Of a stretch of 11,762 nt of DNA, positions 7,013-11,762 are shown one piece after another. Every line of letters starts with the position of its first letter. Within the stretch, counting starts at the first letter, position 1. The DNA is from Micrococcales bacterium (lineage in GTDB: Bacteria > Actinomycetota > Actinomycetes > Actinomycetales > Dermatophilaceae). The notes beneath the pieces are model-generated. The model was not told where the DNA came from. It was given only the letters and a program-made list of their open reading frames with translations, and ran no database searches. A program made the position numbers and the translations under genes. Location: assembly GCA_030452775.1 (NCBI GenBank), contig JAKDLQ010000051.1, forward strand, positions 1 to 11,762. The letters run 5' to 3'.

Positions 7013-8140
7013 ATGTCCGTGACAGCGACCCGGGAGCAGGTGCTGGCCCATCGGGTCCGGGCCCAGCAGCTCGATCGTGAGACGGGAACGCTCACGGACA
7101 CGGCCGTCCTCGATCTTGGCGCCCAGGACACCGGTCCGGACGGCGGATCCTGGGCGCTCGCCATCCGCGGGCTCCCGAAGGCCGAGGCGGTCGCCGATGA
7201 CCTGGTGCTGCTGTGGACGCTACGCGGGGCGCCGCACTTCTACCGGCGCGACGACGTGCCCTCCGTGCTGGCAGCAGTAGCGCCCTGGTCGGATCGCGAC
7301 GCCGCCAAGCGAATCTTCGATGCGTCAAAGCCGTTGCGGGCCAAGGGAATAGGCACCCTCGATGCGCTCGACACGGTGGCGGCAGCGATGCGGTCCGTCG
7401 TCTCCGAGCCGATGGTCAAGGGTGAGGTGTCGGCCCGCCTCGGTGAGCCGTATGTCCGCTTCTGCCGGCCCTGCAACAGCACTCACCTGTACGAGCAGAC
7501 CTTCCGGCTCGGGGCCACGCGGGCAGGTCTGGAGTTGGAGCCGGGCACCTCCCCGCCCGTGTTGCGGCCGATCGTGGGGCTTGATCGGGACTCTGAGGGA
7601 GGCCGCGAGCCGGCGGGCGCGATGCCGGCAGACGCCGCCCACGACGTGGTGCGAGGATATCTGCGCTTCTTCGGTCCGGCGACAGCCAAGCACGTGGCGG
7701 CCTTCGTCGACGCGCCGCTCGCCGAGGTCAAGGCGCACTGGCCCAGTGACGTGATCGAGGTGCAGGTCGACGGTGACCCGCGCTCGATGGTCGAGGGGGA
7801 TCTCGAGCGTCTGCTCGCCGACCCGCTCCGGATCACCGAGGGGAACACCCGCCTGCTCGGACCGTACGACCTCCTCCTGCAGGCTCGCGACCGTGAGCTG
7901 ATGATCGCCGATCCGGCCCGCCGCAAGGCGCTGTGGCCGGTGCTCGGTCGTCCTGGCGCTGTTGTCGAGGCCGGTGAGATCGTCGGCATGTGGCGCCCCC
8001 GAGCCGCCGGGCAGCGACTGACGGTCACTGTCGAGACCTGGGCGGCGGCAGGCGCCGCCCGCAGGCGCCGGGTCGAGCACGAGGCCGAGCGCCTTGCCGC
8101 GCACCGCGGCCTCTCGCTCAAGGCCGTTGCCCTGACGTGA
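7013..8140 (+). CDS. Winged-helix DNA-binding protein, HTH_42 / AlkZ-like family
   Basis: The 375-aa protein resembles the HTH_42 (AlkZ/YcaQ) superfamily, whose studied members are DNA glycosylases that unhook bulky or crosslinked adducts. Visible hallmarks are LVLLWTLRGAPHFYRRDDVP (the RG-x-H region), the middle LLGPYDLLLQARDRELM, and the C-terminal barrel-like stretch GEIVGMWRPR followed by LTVTVETW. The N-terminal block LGAQDTGPDG (35-44) sits where characterised enzymes carry QxQ or QxD. Here glycine (G36) appears to replace the first catalytic glutamine, so enzymatic activity is uncertain. Start ATG 7013 has GGATGAG upstream; GTG 6998 is an alternative that overlaps the previous stop. 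The neighbour upstream is likely in the same transcript. No other DNA-repair gene is visible. Confidence 0.85.
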   Translation: MSVTATREQVLAHRVRAQQLDRETGTLTDTAVLDLGAQDTGPDGGSWALAIRGLPKAEAVADDLVLLWTLRGAPHFYRRDDVPSVLAAVAPWSDRDAAKRIFDASKPLRAKGIGTLDALDTVAAAMRSVVSEPMVKGEVSARLGEPYVRFCRPCNSTHLYEQTFRLGATRAGLELEPGTSPPVLRPIVGLDRDSEGGREPAGAMPADAAHDVVRGYLRFFGPATAKHVAAFVDAPLAEVKAHWPSDVIEVQVDGDPRSMVEGDLERLLADPLRITEGNTRLLGPYDLLLQARDRELMIADPARRKALWPVLGRPGAVVEAGEIVGMWRPRAAGQRLTVTVETWAAAGAARRRRVEHEAERLAAHRGLSLKAVALT

Positions 8141-8152
8141 ATGTCGCCGTGA

Positions 8153-8169
8153 CTGCCCGGTTCGGGCGG
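8153..8169. terminator. Short hairpin between convergent genes
   Basis: CTGCCCG (8153-8159) pairs with CGGGCGG (8163-8169) around GTT, with one G-U pair. It lies 13 nt after the winged-helix gene stop and 49 nt beyond the stop of the convergent membrane-protein gene. There is no T-tract, so the terminator role is tentative. Confidence 0.4.
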
Positions 8170-8217
8170 ATCGAGCAGCACCACAACCGGGTCACGAAGC
8201 GACCGGGCGAGCCCGCG

Positions 8218-8565
8218 TCAGTGCCTTGACATGCCGCGGCACGTTCCCGCTTGCGACATGGATGCCGTACCTGCTCGCAATCGCAGGGCCGCAGCGATCA
8301 ACATCAAGACGCCGGCGACGAGCAGTGGCAACCCAACCGAGAAGATGCCGAGCACGAGCAGCATCGCCCCGCCAACCATCCACGTGACTCCTGGGCCGGG
8401 GACGATCCGGAAGAGGCCACCGATGCCGAGGATGACCACCACACACAGCCCGGCCACGAACCACCATGCTGGCCCACCCTCGTGCTGTCGGTGGATGAGC
8501 CAGAGATAGGTCGCGCCGTCGGCAACGACCAGCACCACGGAAAGCCAAACGAGCCAGATCGACAC
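8218..8565 (-). CDS. Small multi-pass membrane protein, unknown function
   Basis: A 115-aa very hydrophobic protein. Helices are predicted at about 4-24 (WLVWLSVVLVVADGATYLWL), 34-54 (WWFVAGLCVVVILGIGGLF) and one long or two shorter ones at 62-94 (WMVGGAMLLVLGIFSV then LPLLVAGVLMLIAAAL). A short basic tail with two methionines and His ends the protein. GTG at 8565 is the only upstream start before an in-frame stop at 8590-8592; no good Shine-Dalgarno is seen, and later GTG codons in the first helix are possible. It follows the 195-aa gene on the same strand after 158 bp. I recognise no family; the hydrophobic pattern makes a real protein likely. Confidence 0.65.
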   Translation of the reverse strand: MSIWLVWLSVVLVVADGATYLWLIHRQHEGGPAWWFVAGLCVVVILGIGGLFRIVPGPGVTWMVGGAMLLVLGIFSVGLPLLVAGVLMLIAAALRLRAGTASMSQAGTCRGMSRH

Positions 8566-8723
8566 GCGCCGAGCGTTCCCACCCAGCCATCACCTGCACA
8601 TGCTATGCGTCAGAGACAGACCGGCCACCGGCCGCACTCCTGACAGCGATCGCCATCGTCGCCGCGCTGGTCCATATCCTGGCTGCGCCAACTCAGCCGC
8701 GGCCGCGGCGTTGGTTCGGGGCG
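8566..8723. other. Intergenic gap with a 14-bp GC palindrome
   Basis: No gene is supported here. GCCGCGGCCGCGGC (8696-8709) is a perfect palindrome 15 nt after the stop of the upstream minus-strand gene. It can fold as a 5-bp stem with a GGCC loop, so it may terminate that gene. A 61-codon plus-strand frame over the gap is Arg-rich and looks like chance. Confidence 0.4.
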
Positions 8724-9311
8724 TCAGTCAGTGCTCGAGGGAAGGGCTGCTCGATAGGCCCTGCACGCGGCGAGAATGGACATGACCTGATCGGCCAGTT
8801 CTGCCGGGCTGAGTGTCAGGTCCTTGAGTTCGGCGCGGTCCGGTATCCCAGCGACTACTGCACGGACGCGCGAGTGCTCCTTCGTGGTCAGCGAATAGTC
8901 ATGATCGATGGACGTGAGCACGTCGCGCATGTCGTAGCGGGCCGACTCGTCGGCGTTCTCAAGCACCTCAGCGGCCGCCTCGAGCCATCGAGAGTCATCG
9001 ACGTCGGCTTCTTCCACGGTGTCGGTGATCAGGCAGAACAGTTCCATGTGGGCGGCGATCGCCGCCGGGGCTGCCTGTTCATGGTCATCGAAGGGTAGAT
9101 GCGCGGCTCGACGCACCAATGCGCTGGCACGGTCGGTGTCGCCGTCATCAAGGGCACGGATGGCCTTGTCCAACAGGTTCGTGGCCCTCTGTTCGCCAGC
9201 AAAGCTGAAGGGCTGCAAGGCCCGACCCGAGATCGCTTCGACATCACCGAACGCTCGGTTGGCCCGCTCGGCGAAATGGGACTCCAACAACTGACTCAGT
9301 TCATGATCCAT
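8724..9311 (-). CDS. Unrecognised soluble helical protein
   Basis: A 195-aa acidic protein beginning MDHELSQLLESHFAERANRAF. I do not recognise the family. It appears almost wholly alpha-helical, with blocks such as ATNLLDKAIRALDDGDTDRASALVRRAAHLPFDD (a tetratricopeptide-like or helical-hairpin feel), WLEAAAEVLENADESARYDMRDVL and SPAELADQVMSILAACRAYRAAL. There is no signal peptide, membrane helix or metal motif. By eye base composition is less GC-rich than the hydroxylase operon, consistent with an accessory gene. ATG at 9311 is preferred; GTG at 9335 would add eight residues. Neither start has a strong Shine-Dalgarno. It is divergent from the cupin gene. Confidence 0.7.
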   Translation of the reverse strand: MDHELSQLLESHFAERANRAFGDVEAISGRALQPFSFAGEQRATNLLDKAIRALDDGDTDRASALVRRAAHLPFDDHEQAAPAAIAAHMELFCLITDTVEEADVDDSRWLEAAAEVLENADESARYDMRDVLTSIDHDYSLTTKEHSRVRAVVAGIPDRAELKDLTLSPAELADQVMSILAACRAYRAALPSSTD

Positions 9312-9399
9312 CCCCAGAAGGCTACACGCGCCCACCCGGGTCGTGGCTCATTGCCGTGTTCTCGCACCGGCGTCGTCCAAGAGTGTCAGCCGCCCGTGA

Positions 9400-9422
9400 G
9401 ATAGGTTGTGGCAACGCCTATC
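9400..9422. promoter_or_regulatory. Inverted repeat upstream of the cupin gene
   Basis: GATAGG (9400-9405) and CCTATC (9417-9422) are perfect inverted arms around 11 nt that also contain TTG/CAA. The repeat ends 32 nt before the cupin start, inside the 143-bp divergent region. TAGGTT (9402-9407) could be a -10 element, which would place the repeat over the promoter. Operator or leader hairpin is plausible but unproven. Confidence 0.4.
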
Positions 9423-9441
9423 CGGGCGATCGCTTCCGAGC

Positions 9442-9447
9442 AAGGAG
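9442..9447 (+). promoter_or_regulatory. Ribosome binding site that sets the cupin GTG start
   Basis: AAGGAG lies 7 nt before GTG at 9455. This picks the GTG over the longer frame from 9356, whose first 33 residues are Arg-rich and run through the inverted repeat. Confidence 0.85.
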
Positions 9448-9454
9448 TAGGGCA

Positions 9455-9742
9455 GTGGACGCAACCGGCGATGTTCAGATCGACACGGAGACGCTCCGGG
9501 TCACCAAGTGGACGATCCCGCCGGGACAGGCGATCCCGATGCACGTCCACGAGCACGACTACGTCGTCGTGCCTCTGGTGAGCGCCACGATGCACCTGAC
9601 GGGCCCCGACGGTGGCGAGACGGTCTCGCAGATCCAGCAGGGGCGCAGCTACCACCGTCCGGCTGGTGCGGAGCACCGCGTCGCGAACCACGGCGAGAGC
9701 ACCATCGAGTTCGTCGAGATGGAGATCCTCCGGGCTCTGTGA
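9455..9742 (+). CDS. Single-domain cupin protein
   Basis: A 95-aa cupin b-barrel protein. Motif 1 is PGQAIPMHVHEHDYVVVPL (HxH with a further H and D), and motif 2 is GRSYHRPAGAEHRVANHG, which matches G-x5-P-x-G-x2-H-x3-N exactly. Three or four histidines could bind one metal. The usual motif-1 glutamate is replaced: D or Y sits at its place, as in a known HEHDYVVVPL subgroup. Small cupins like this range from dioxygenases and isomerases to sensory or storage proteins, so the role cannot be assigned. It stands alone, divergent from the 195-aa gene, and is followed 6 nt after its stop by a hairpin. GTG start with a good Shine-Dalgarno. Confidence 0.92.
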   Translation: MDATGDVQIDTETLRVTKWTIPPGQAIPMHVHEHDYVVVPLVSATMHLTGPDGGETVSQIQQGRSYHRPAGAEHRVANHGESTIEFVEMEILRAL

Positions 9743-9748
9743 AACCTC

Positions 9749-9763
9749 TCGGGCACCGCCCGA
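9749..9763 (+). terminator. Hairpin after the cupin gene
   Basis: TCGGGC (9749-9754) and GCCCGA (9758-9763) form a perfect 6-bp stem with an ACC loop, 6 nt after the cupin stop. No T-tract follows. Confidence 0.55.
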
Positions 9764-9879
9764 CACCCTCATGCCGTATGCCGCAGGGCTGGGGTCGCCG
9801 CGAACGCACTCAGCGCAGCGGGGGACCATCGGCCGCGGGGGACGTGGTGGTGAGGTCGATAGTTTCCTGCCGGTCCGGT

Positions 9880-9895
9880 CCATCGAGGTCGATGG
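9880..9895. terminator. Inverted repeat in the cupin/vapC convergent gap
   Basis: CCATCGA and TCGATGG are perfect inverted arms 2 nt apart, 57 nt beyond the vapC stop. The repeat could end the vapBC transcript. Apart from this and the cupin hairpin, the 210-bp gap 9743-9952 shows no supported gene. Confidence 0.35.
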
Positions 9896-9952
9896 CGGCG
9901 CAGAGGGGGCTGGTGTCCTCCTTGGCCGATCCACTTACGTGCCCGGGCAGCA

Positions 9953-10330
9953 TCACAGCAGTTCGATGTGGCACTCCGGGCCGGGCGCGGCGGCCAAGCG
10001 GGCATCAGTGGTCAATAGCGCGGTGGCGTCGGTCATCTCGGCCAGAGCAACGTACGTGGCGTCATACGCGCTGAGGTTGTGTCGCAACTCCCACACTCGC
10101 GGGCGCAGCCAATCGGCCGGATACCTGGTAAGTGCGAGATGGAGGAATCCATCGAGCGCCACGTCACCCTGCTCGTCGCTGAGCGCGCCACGGCGAACCA
10201 GCCCCCGCAGAACATGGGTGACCTCGCTATCGAGCAGGTGGGGCACGGCCAGCTCCTCGTCTCCGAGCCGGTGAGGATCGAGGTTGCCGGCGAGCAGCTC
10301 GATGACGAGGCCGGCGTCGACGACCCTCAA
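9953..10330 (-). CDS. vapC: VapC-type PIN-domain toxin
   Basis: The 125-aa PIN-domain ribonuclease toxin of a type II toxin-antitoxin pair. Mg-binding acidic residues are in place: D5 (RVVDAGLVIELL), E36 (LLDSEVTHVL), D90 (SAYDATYVALAE) and D109 (LLTTDARLA). Length is typical for VapC, whose members usually cleave tRNA or rRNA. The start is a TTG (10330-10328) whose last two bases overlap the antitoxin TGA (TTGA), so toxin translation is probably coupled to and weaker than antitoxin translation. An ATG start is absent near the conserved N-terminus, which supports TTG. The toxin looks intact. Its exact RNA target is unknown. Confidence 0.93.
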   Translation of the reverse strand: MRVVDAGLVIELLAGNLDPHRLGDEELAVPHLLDSEVTHVLRGLVRRGALSDEQGDVALDGFLHLALTRYPADWLRPRVWELRHNLSAYDATYVALAEMTDATALLTTDARLAAAPGPECHIELL

Positions 10331-10569
10331 TCCCCACGGCCCTCGTGCAGTACAGACAGGATCGTGCGACGGTCAGGCTTGCCCTGGATCCTGCTCTGGG
10401 TCCGACGAATGACCGCAGCGTTGTCCCGCACGATCTGCGCACGCTTGGCCAGGTGCTCCAGCTCCCGCAGCAGGTATCTGGTCAGTGACAGCCCCTCGGC
10501 CTCAGCGGCCTCAACCAAAGCGTCGTGGACCTCATCGGGGACGTCACGAATCTGCATGACCTTCGACAT
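10327..10569 (-). CDS. vapB: VapB/FitA-like ribbon-helix-helix antitoxin
   Basis: An 80-aa antitoxin. The N-terminal part MQIRDVPDEVHDALVEAAEAEGLSLTRYLLREL is the ribbon-helix-helix DNA-binding domain of FitA-like antitoxins (b-strand at about 5-9, then two helices). The C-terminal half (about 48-80) would wrap around and inhibit VapC. ATG at 10569 is chosen because the domain begins there and a TATGAT -10 box ends 6 nt upstream, leaving no room for a longer leader. The longer frame from 10608 would translate the operator. The complex is expected to repress its own promoter at the inverted repeat described separately. Confidence 0.92.
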   Translation of the reverse strand: MSKVMQIRDVPDEVHDALVEAAEAEGLSLTRYLLRELEHLAKRAQIVRDNAAVIRRTQSRIQGKPDRRTILSVLHEGRGD

Positions 10570-10575
10570 GGTGAG

Positions 10576-10606
10576 ATCATACCTCGCATGGGTGCAACCT
10601 GCACCC
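10576..10606 (-). promoter_or_regulatory. Leaderless vapBC promoter with 17-bp inverted-repeat operator
   Basis: On the minus strand, TATGAT (10581-10576) is followed by 6 nt and then the vapB ATG (10569), a leaderless layout. GGGTGCA-GGT-TGCACCC (10606-10590, palindromic) covers the expected -35 zone. Ribbon-helix-helix antitoxins bind such palindromes, so this is the likely autoregulatory operator. A clear -35 hexamer is not otherwise visible. Confidence 0.7.
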
Positions 10607-10624
10607 ACACAGGGTCCAGCGAAG

Positions 10625-10655
10625 CGCGCGGGCCCAAGATAAGGATGGCCGCGCG
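10625..10655 (-). terminator. GC-rich hairpin after the DUF2249 gene
   Basis: CGCGCGG-G-CC (10625-10634) pairs with GGCCGCGCG (10647-10655), 9 bp with one bulged G and a 12-nt loop. It starts 10 nt beyond the DUF2249 stop in the direction of transcription and separates that gene from the vapBC promoter. A second small inverted repeat, GAACG-GAT-CGTTC (10655-10667), overlaps the stop codon. Confidence 0.55.
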
Positions 10656-10665
10656 AACGGATCGT

Positions 10666-10950
10666 TCAGGAGGCGTGCGTCAAACGCAGTGTCCAGTCCT
10701 GCGGGCCCTCTTTGAGGTAGGTGACCTCGAGGTCACCGAATCGGTCCTTGAGCTGCGCCAGCAGCGGCAACGGGTTGTGCGGCGCGACGAGGTCGAGCGA
10801 ACCGCCGGCGGGGATGGCGCCGAAGGCTCCGAAGACCGTGGCGTGGCGGATCGCGTGCGGGATGGCGCGCACGTCGAGCTCGGGGATGCCATGCTCGGCA
10901 TCGCACCCGCAGGCGGCCTTCTCGGTCAGCGGGATGTTCTGGTGGCTCAT
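10666..10950 (-). CDS. DUF2249-domain protein
   Basis: A 94-aa soluble protein. The DUF2249 domain spans about 24-91, with ELDVRAIPHAIRHATVF, AGGSLDLVAPHNPLPL and EVTYLKEGPQDWTLRL. A short N-terminal extension carries C14, C16 and H20 (ACGCDAEHG), a possible metal or redox site. DUF2249 domains occur alone or fused to hemerythrin-like and other proteins, often in redox or nitrogen-oxide contexts; the biochemical role is not settled. The start ATG at 10950 has AAGGAG 6 nt upstream. The gene is divergent from the winged-helix regulator at 11025, which probably controls it. Confidence 0.88.
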   Translation of the reverse strand: MSHQNIPLTEKAACGCDAEHGIPELDVRAIPHAIRHATVFGAFGAIPAGGSLDLVAPHNPLPLLAQLKDRFGDLEVTYLKEGPQDWTLRLTHAS

Positions 10951-10966
10951 CGCGGGCTCCTTGACG

Positions 10967-11008
10967 TCGATATCGATTGCCGTGTCGATTGTCACAATGA
11001 CGATCATT
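10967..11008. promoter_or_regulatory. Cluster of palindromes in the DUF2249/regulator divergent region
   Basis: Three exact palindromic elements lie within 42 bp: TCGATATCGA (10967-10976), ATTGT-C-ACAAT (10988-10998) and AATGA-CGA-TCATT (10996-11008). A direct repeat TCGATTG occurs at 10973-10979 and 10985-10991. The second palindrome overlaps the regulator's -35, and the third fills its -35/-10 spacer. These are candidate binding sites for the adjacent regulator. Confidence 0.6.
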
Positions 11009-11025
11009 TTATACGGTAGTACCTG
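10989..11025 (+). promoter_or_regulatory. Leaderless promoter of the regulator gene
   Basis: TTGTCA (10989-10994), a 17-bp spacer, TACGGT (11012-11017), then 7 nt to GTG at 11025. Spacing fits a housekeeping-sigma promoter with transcription starting at or next to the start codon. No Shine-Dalgarno precedes the GTG, which agrees with a leaderless message. Confidence 0.6.
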
Positions 11026-11762
11026 TGCATATTACCGAGGGGTGGGGACCGCGGCCGACGACGGACGGCGCTGCCGGGGCGGCGGTGGTCCTGTCGCCAC
11101 AGCGCCGCCGGGTGCTCGACACCCTCGACGAGCATCCCGTGGGTGCCACGGCCGTGGCGCGCCTGCTCGACCTGCACGTCAACACTGCCCGGGAGCACCT
11201 CGAGGGGCTCGTCGAGGCCGGGCTGGCTACGCGCTCTCGGCTTGCTCACAGCGGGCGGGGCCGTCCCGCGTGGGGGTATGCCGCCGAGCGCGCTTTCCGA
11301 GGCCGGCCTCCTGGCGAGTACGCCTCGCTCGCAGGGCTCCTCGCCGACTTCGTCATCGAGCAGAGCGATGACGTGTCCGCGGACATGACGCGGCTGGGCC
11401 GGAGCTGGGGGGCGCGCCTGATGGCGGCCAGGGCAGGCGGTCCGGGCGCGGCGGGCCAGGTCGCGCCTGACGCGCCCCCCGCCGCGTCGCCGTGCCGGCC
11501 CGAGGGCGAGAGCTTCCGCGCGGCGGAGGCATCGGTCATCGAGCTCATGGACGAGCTCGGGTTCGCCCCGGAGGCCGCCTCGACGCCGATCCGGCTGCTC
11601 CAGTGCCCCATGCTCGAGGTGGCCAAGGAACGTCCCGAGGTCGTCTGCTCGGTCCACCGCGGGCTCGTCGAGGGCGCTCTGCAGGCGCTGGGGGCGTCTG
11701 TCGAAGGGGTGCGGCTCGACGCCTTCGCGGCCCGTGACGCCTGCCTGCTCCGCCTCCGCTGA
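11025..11762 (+). CDS. Winged-helix (ArsR-like) regulator with C-terminal cysteine cluster
   Basis: A 245-aa transcription factor; the stop codon is the last triplet of the window. The winged helix spans about 22-90: LSPQRRRVLDTLDEHP, then the helix-turn-helix TAVARLLDLHVNTAREHLEGLVEAGL and the wing SGRGRPAWGY. The C-terminal domain has C194 (LLQCPMLEVA), C208 and H211 (VVCSVHRGLVEGAL) and C240 (DACLLRL). This resembles SufR-type and related actinobacterial regulators that bind Fe-S or metal through C-terminal cysteines, though the cysteine spacing does not match classic SufR exactly. A Gly/Ala/Pro-rich stretch (about 137-157) links the domains. It is divergent from the DUF2249 gene and probably represses or activates it. 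The ligand is unknown. Confidence 0.87.
   Translation: MHITEGWGPRPTTDGAAGAAVVLSPQRRRVLDTLDEHPVGATAVARLLDLHVNTAREHLEGLVEAGLATRSRLAHSGRGRPAWGYAAERAFRGRPPGEYASLAGLLADFVIEQSDDVSADMTRLGRSWGARLMAARAGGPGAAGQVAPDAPPAASPCRPEGESFRAAEASVIELMDELGFAPEAASTPIRLLQCPMLEVAKERPEVVCSVHRGLVEGALQALGASVEGVRLDAFAARDACLLRLR

Noticed and set aside
8696..8709. GCCGCGGCCGCGGC palindrome as a protein-binding or attachment site
   Set aside because: In DNA this GC-rich such palindromes arise easily, and its place just past a stop codon fits a terminator better. No flanking duplication or integrase was seen.
8600..8785. 61-codon plus-strand frame
   Set aside because: Arg/Ala-rich, overlaps the end of a better minus-strand gene, with no ribosome site or recognisable pattern.
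9612..10274. 220-codon plus-strand frame over the cupin end, the gap and vapC
   Set aside because: Ser/Arg-rich shadow crossing two well-supported genes and a hairpin.
1..11762. tRNA, rRNA, CRISPR array, transposase or prophage genes
   Set aside because: No cloverleaf, regularly spaced repeats, DDE-type transposase or phage protein was visible on either strand.

Overview
The window is very GC-rich, with dense gene packing, GTG and TTG starts and several probable leaderless promoters. This points to a high-GC Gram-positive actinobacterium. Protein style suggests Micrococcales, perhaps Intrasporangiaceae-like, but that rank is a guess.

Layout. (1) 3-644 (+) is the C-terminal part of an XdhC-type molybdenum-cofactor insertion factor, cut by the window edge. 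(2) 705-1748 (-) is an aldo/keto reductase of the L-glyceraldehyde-3-phosphate reductase (YghZ/MgrA) group, convergent with xdhC across a bipartite hairpin. (3) 1922-6597 (+) is a tightly coupled four-gene operon: 2Fe-2S small subunit, molybdopterin large subunit, FAD medium subunit and a CoxG-like SRPBCC protein with a C-terminal membrane anchor. The S-L-M order and an AYRGAGR active-site loop make it a 'form II' CO-dehydrogenase-like molybdenum hydroxylase of unknown substrate, not a proven CO dehydrogenase. A 21-bp inverted repeat with one mismatch lies between the divergent reductase and hydroxylase genes and looks like a shared control site. (4) 6655-8140 (+) holds a small conserved protein of unknown function and a winged-helix protein of the HTH_42/AlkZ-like family. 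(5) 8218-9311 (-) holds a small multi-pass membrane protein and an unrecognised soluble helical protein. (6) 9455-9742 (+) is a single-domain cupin. (7) 9953-10569 (-) is a VapBC toxin-antitoxin pair with a well-formed promoter and operator. (8) 10666-10950 (-) encodes a DUF2249 protein divergent from a winged-helix regulator with C-terminal cysteines (11025-11762, +), across a 74-bp region packed with palindromes.

Working together. XdhC would load the sulfurated Mo cofactor into the hydroxylase. Electrons would pass from the Mo site through two 2Fe-2S clusters to FAD, and the anchored CoxG-like protein could link the enzyme to the membrane quinone pool. The divergent aldo/keto reductase suggests that a carbonyl compound is handled in both the oxidative and reductive directions. 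The DUF2249/regulator pair looks like a small sensor module, perhaps redox- or NO-related, whose regulator binds its own divergent promoter region. The VapBC pair and the unrecognised genes at 8.2-9.3 kb look like accessory insertions. I found no tRNA, rRNA, CRISPR array, transposase or phage gene.

The most novel-looking items are the divergent hydroxylase/reductase control repeat, the unknown substrate of the form II enzyme with its anchored CoxG, and the stacked palindromes of the DUF2249/regulator pair. None of these is proof of a new system.
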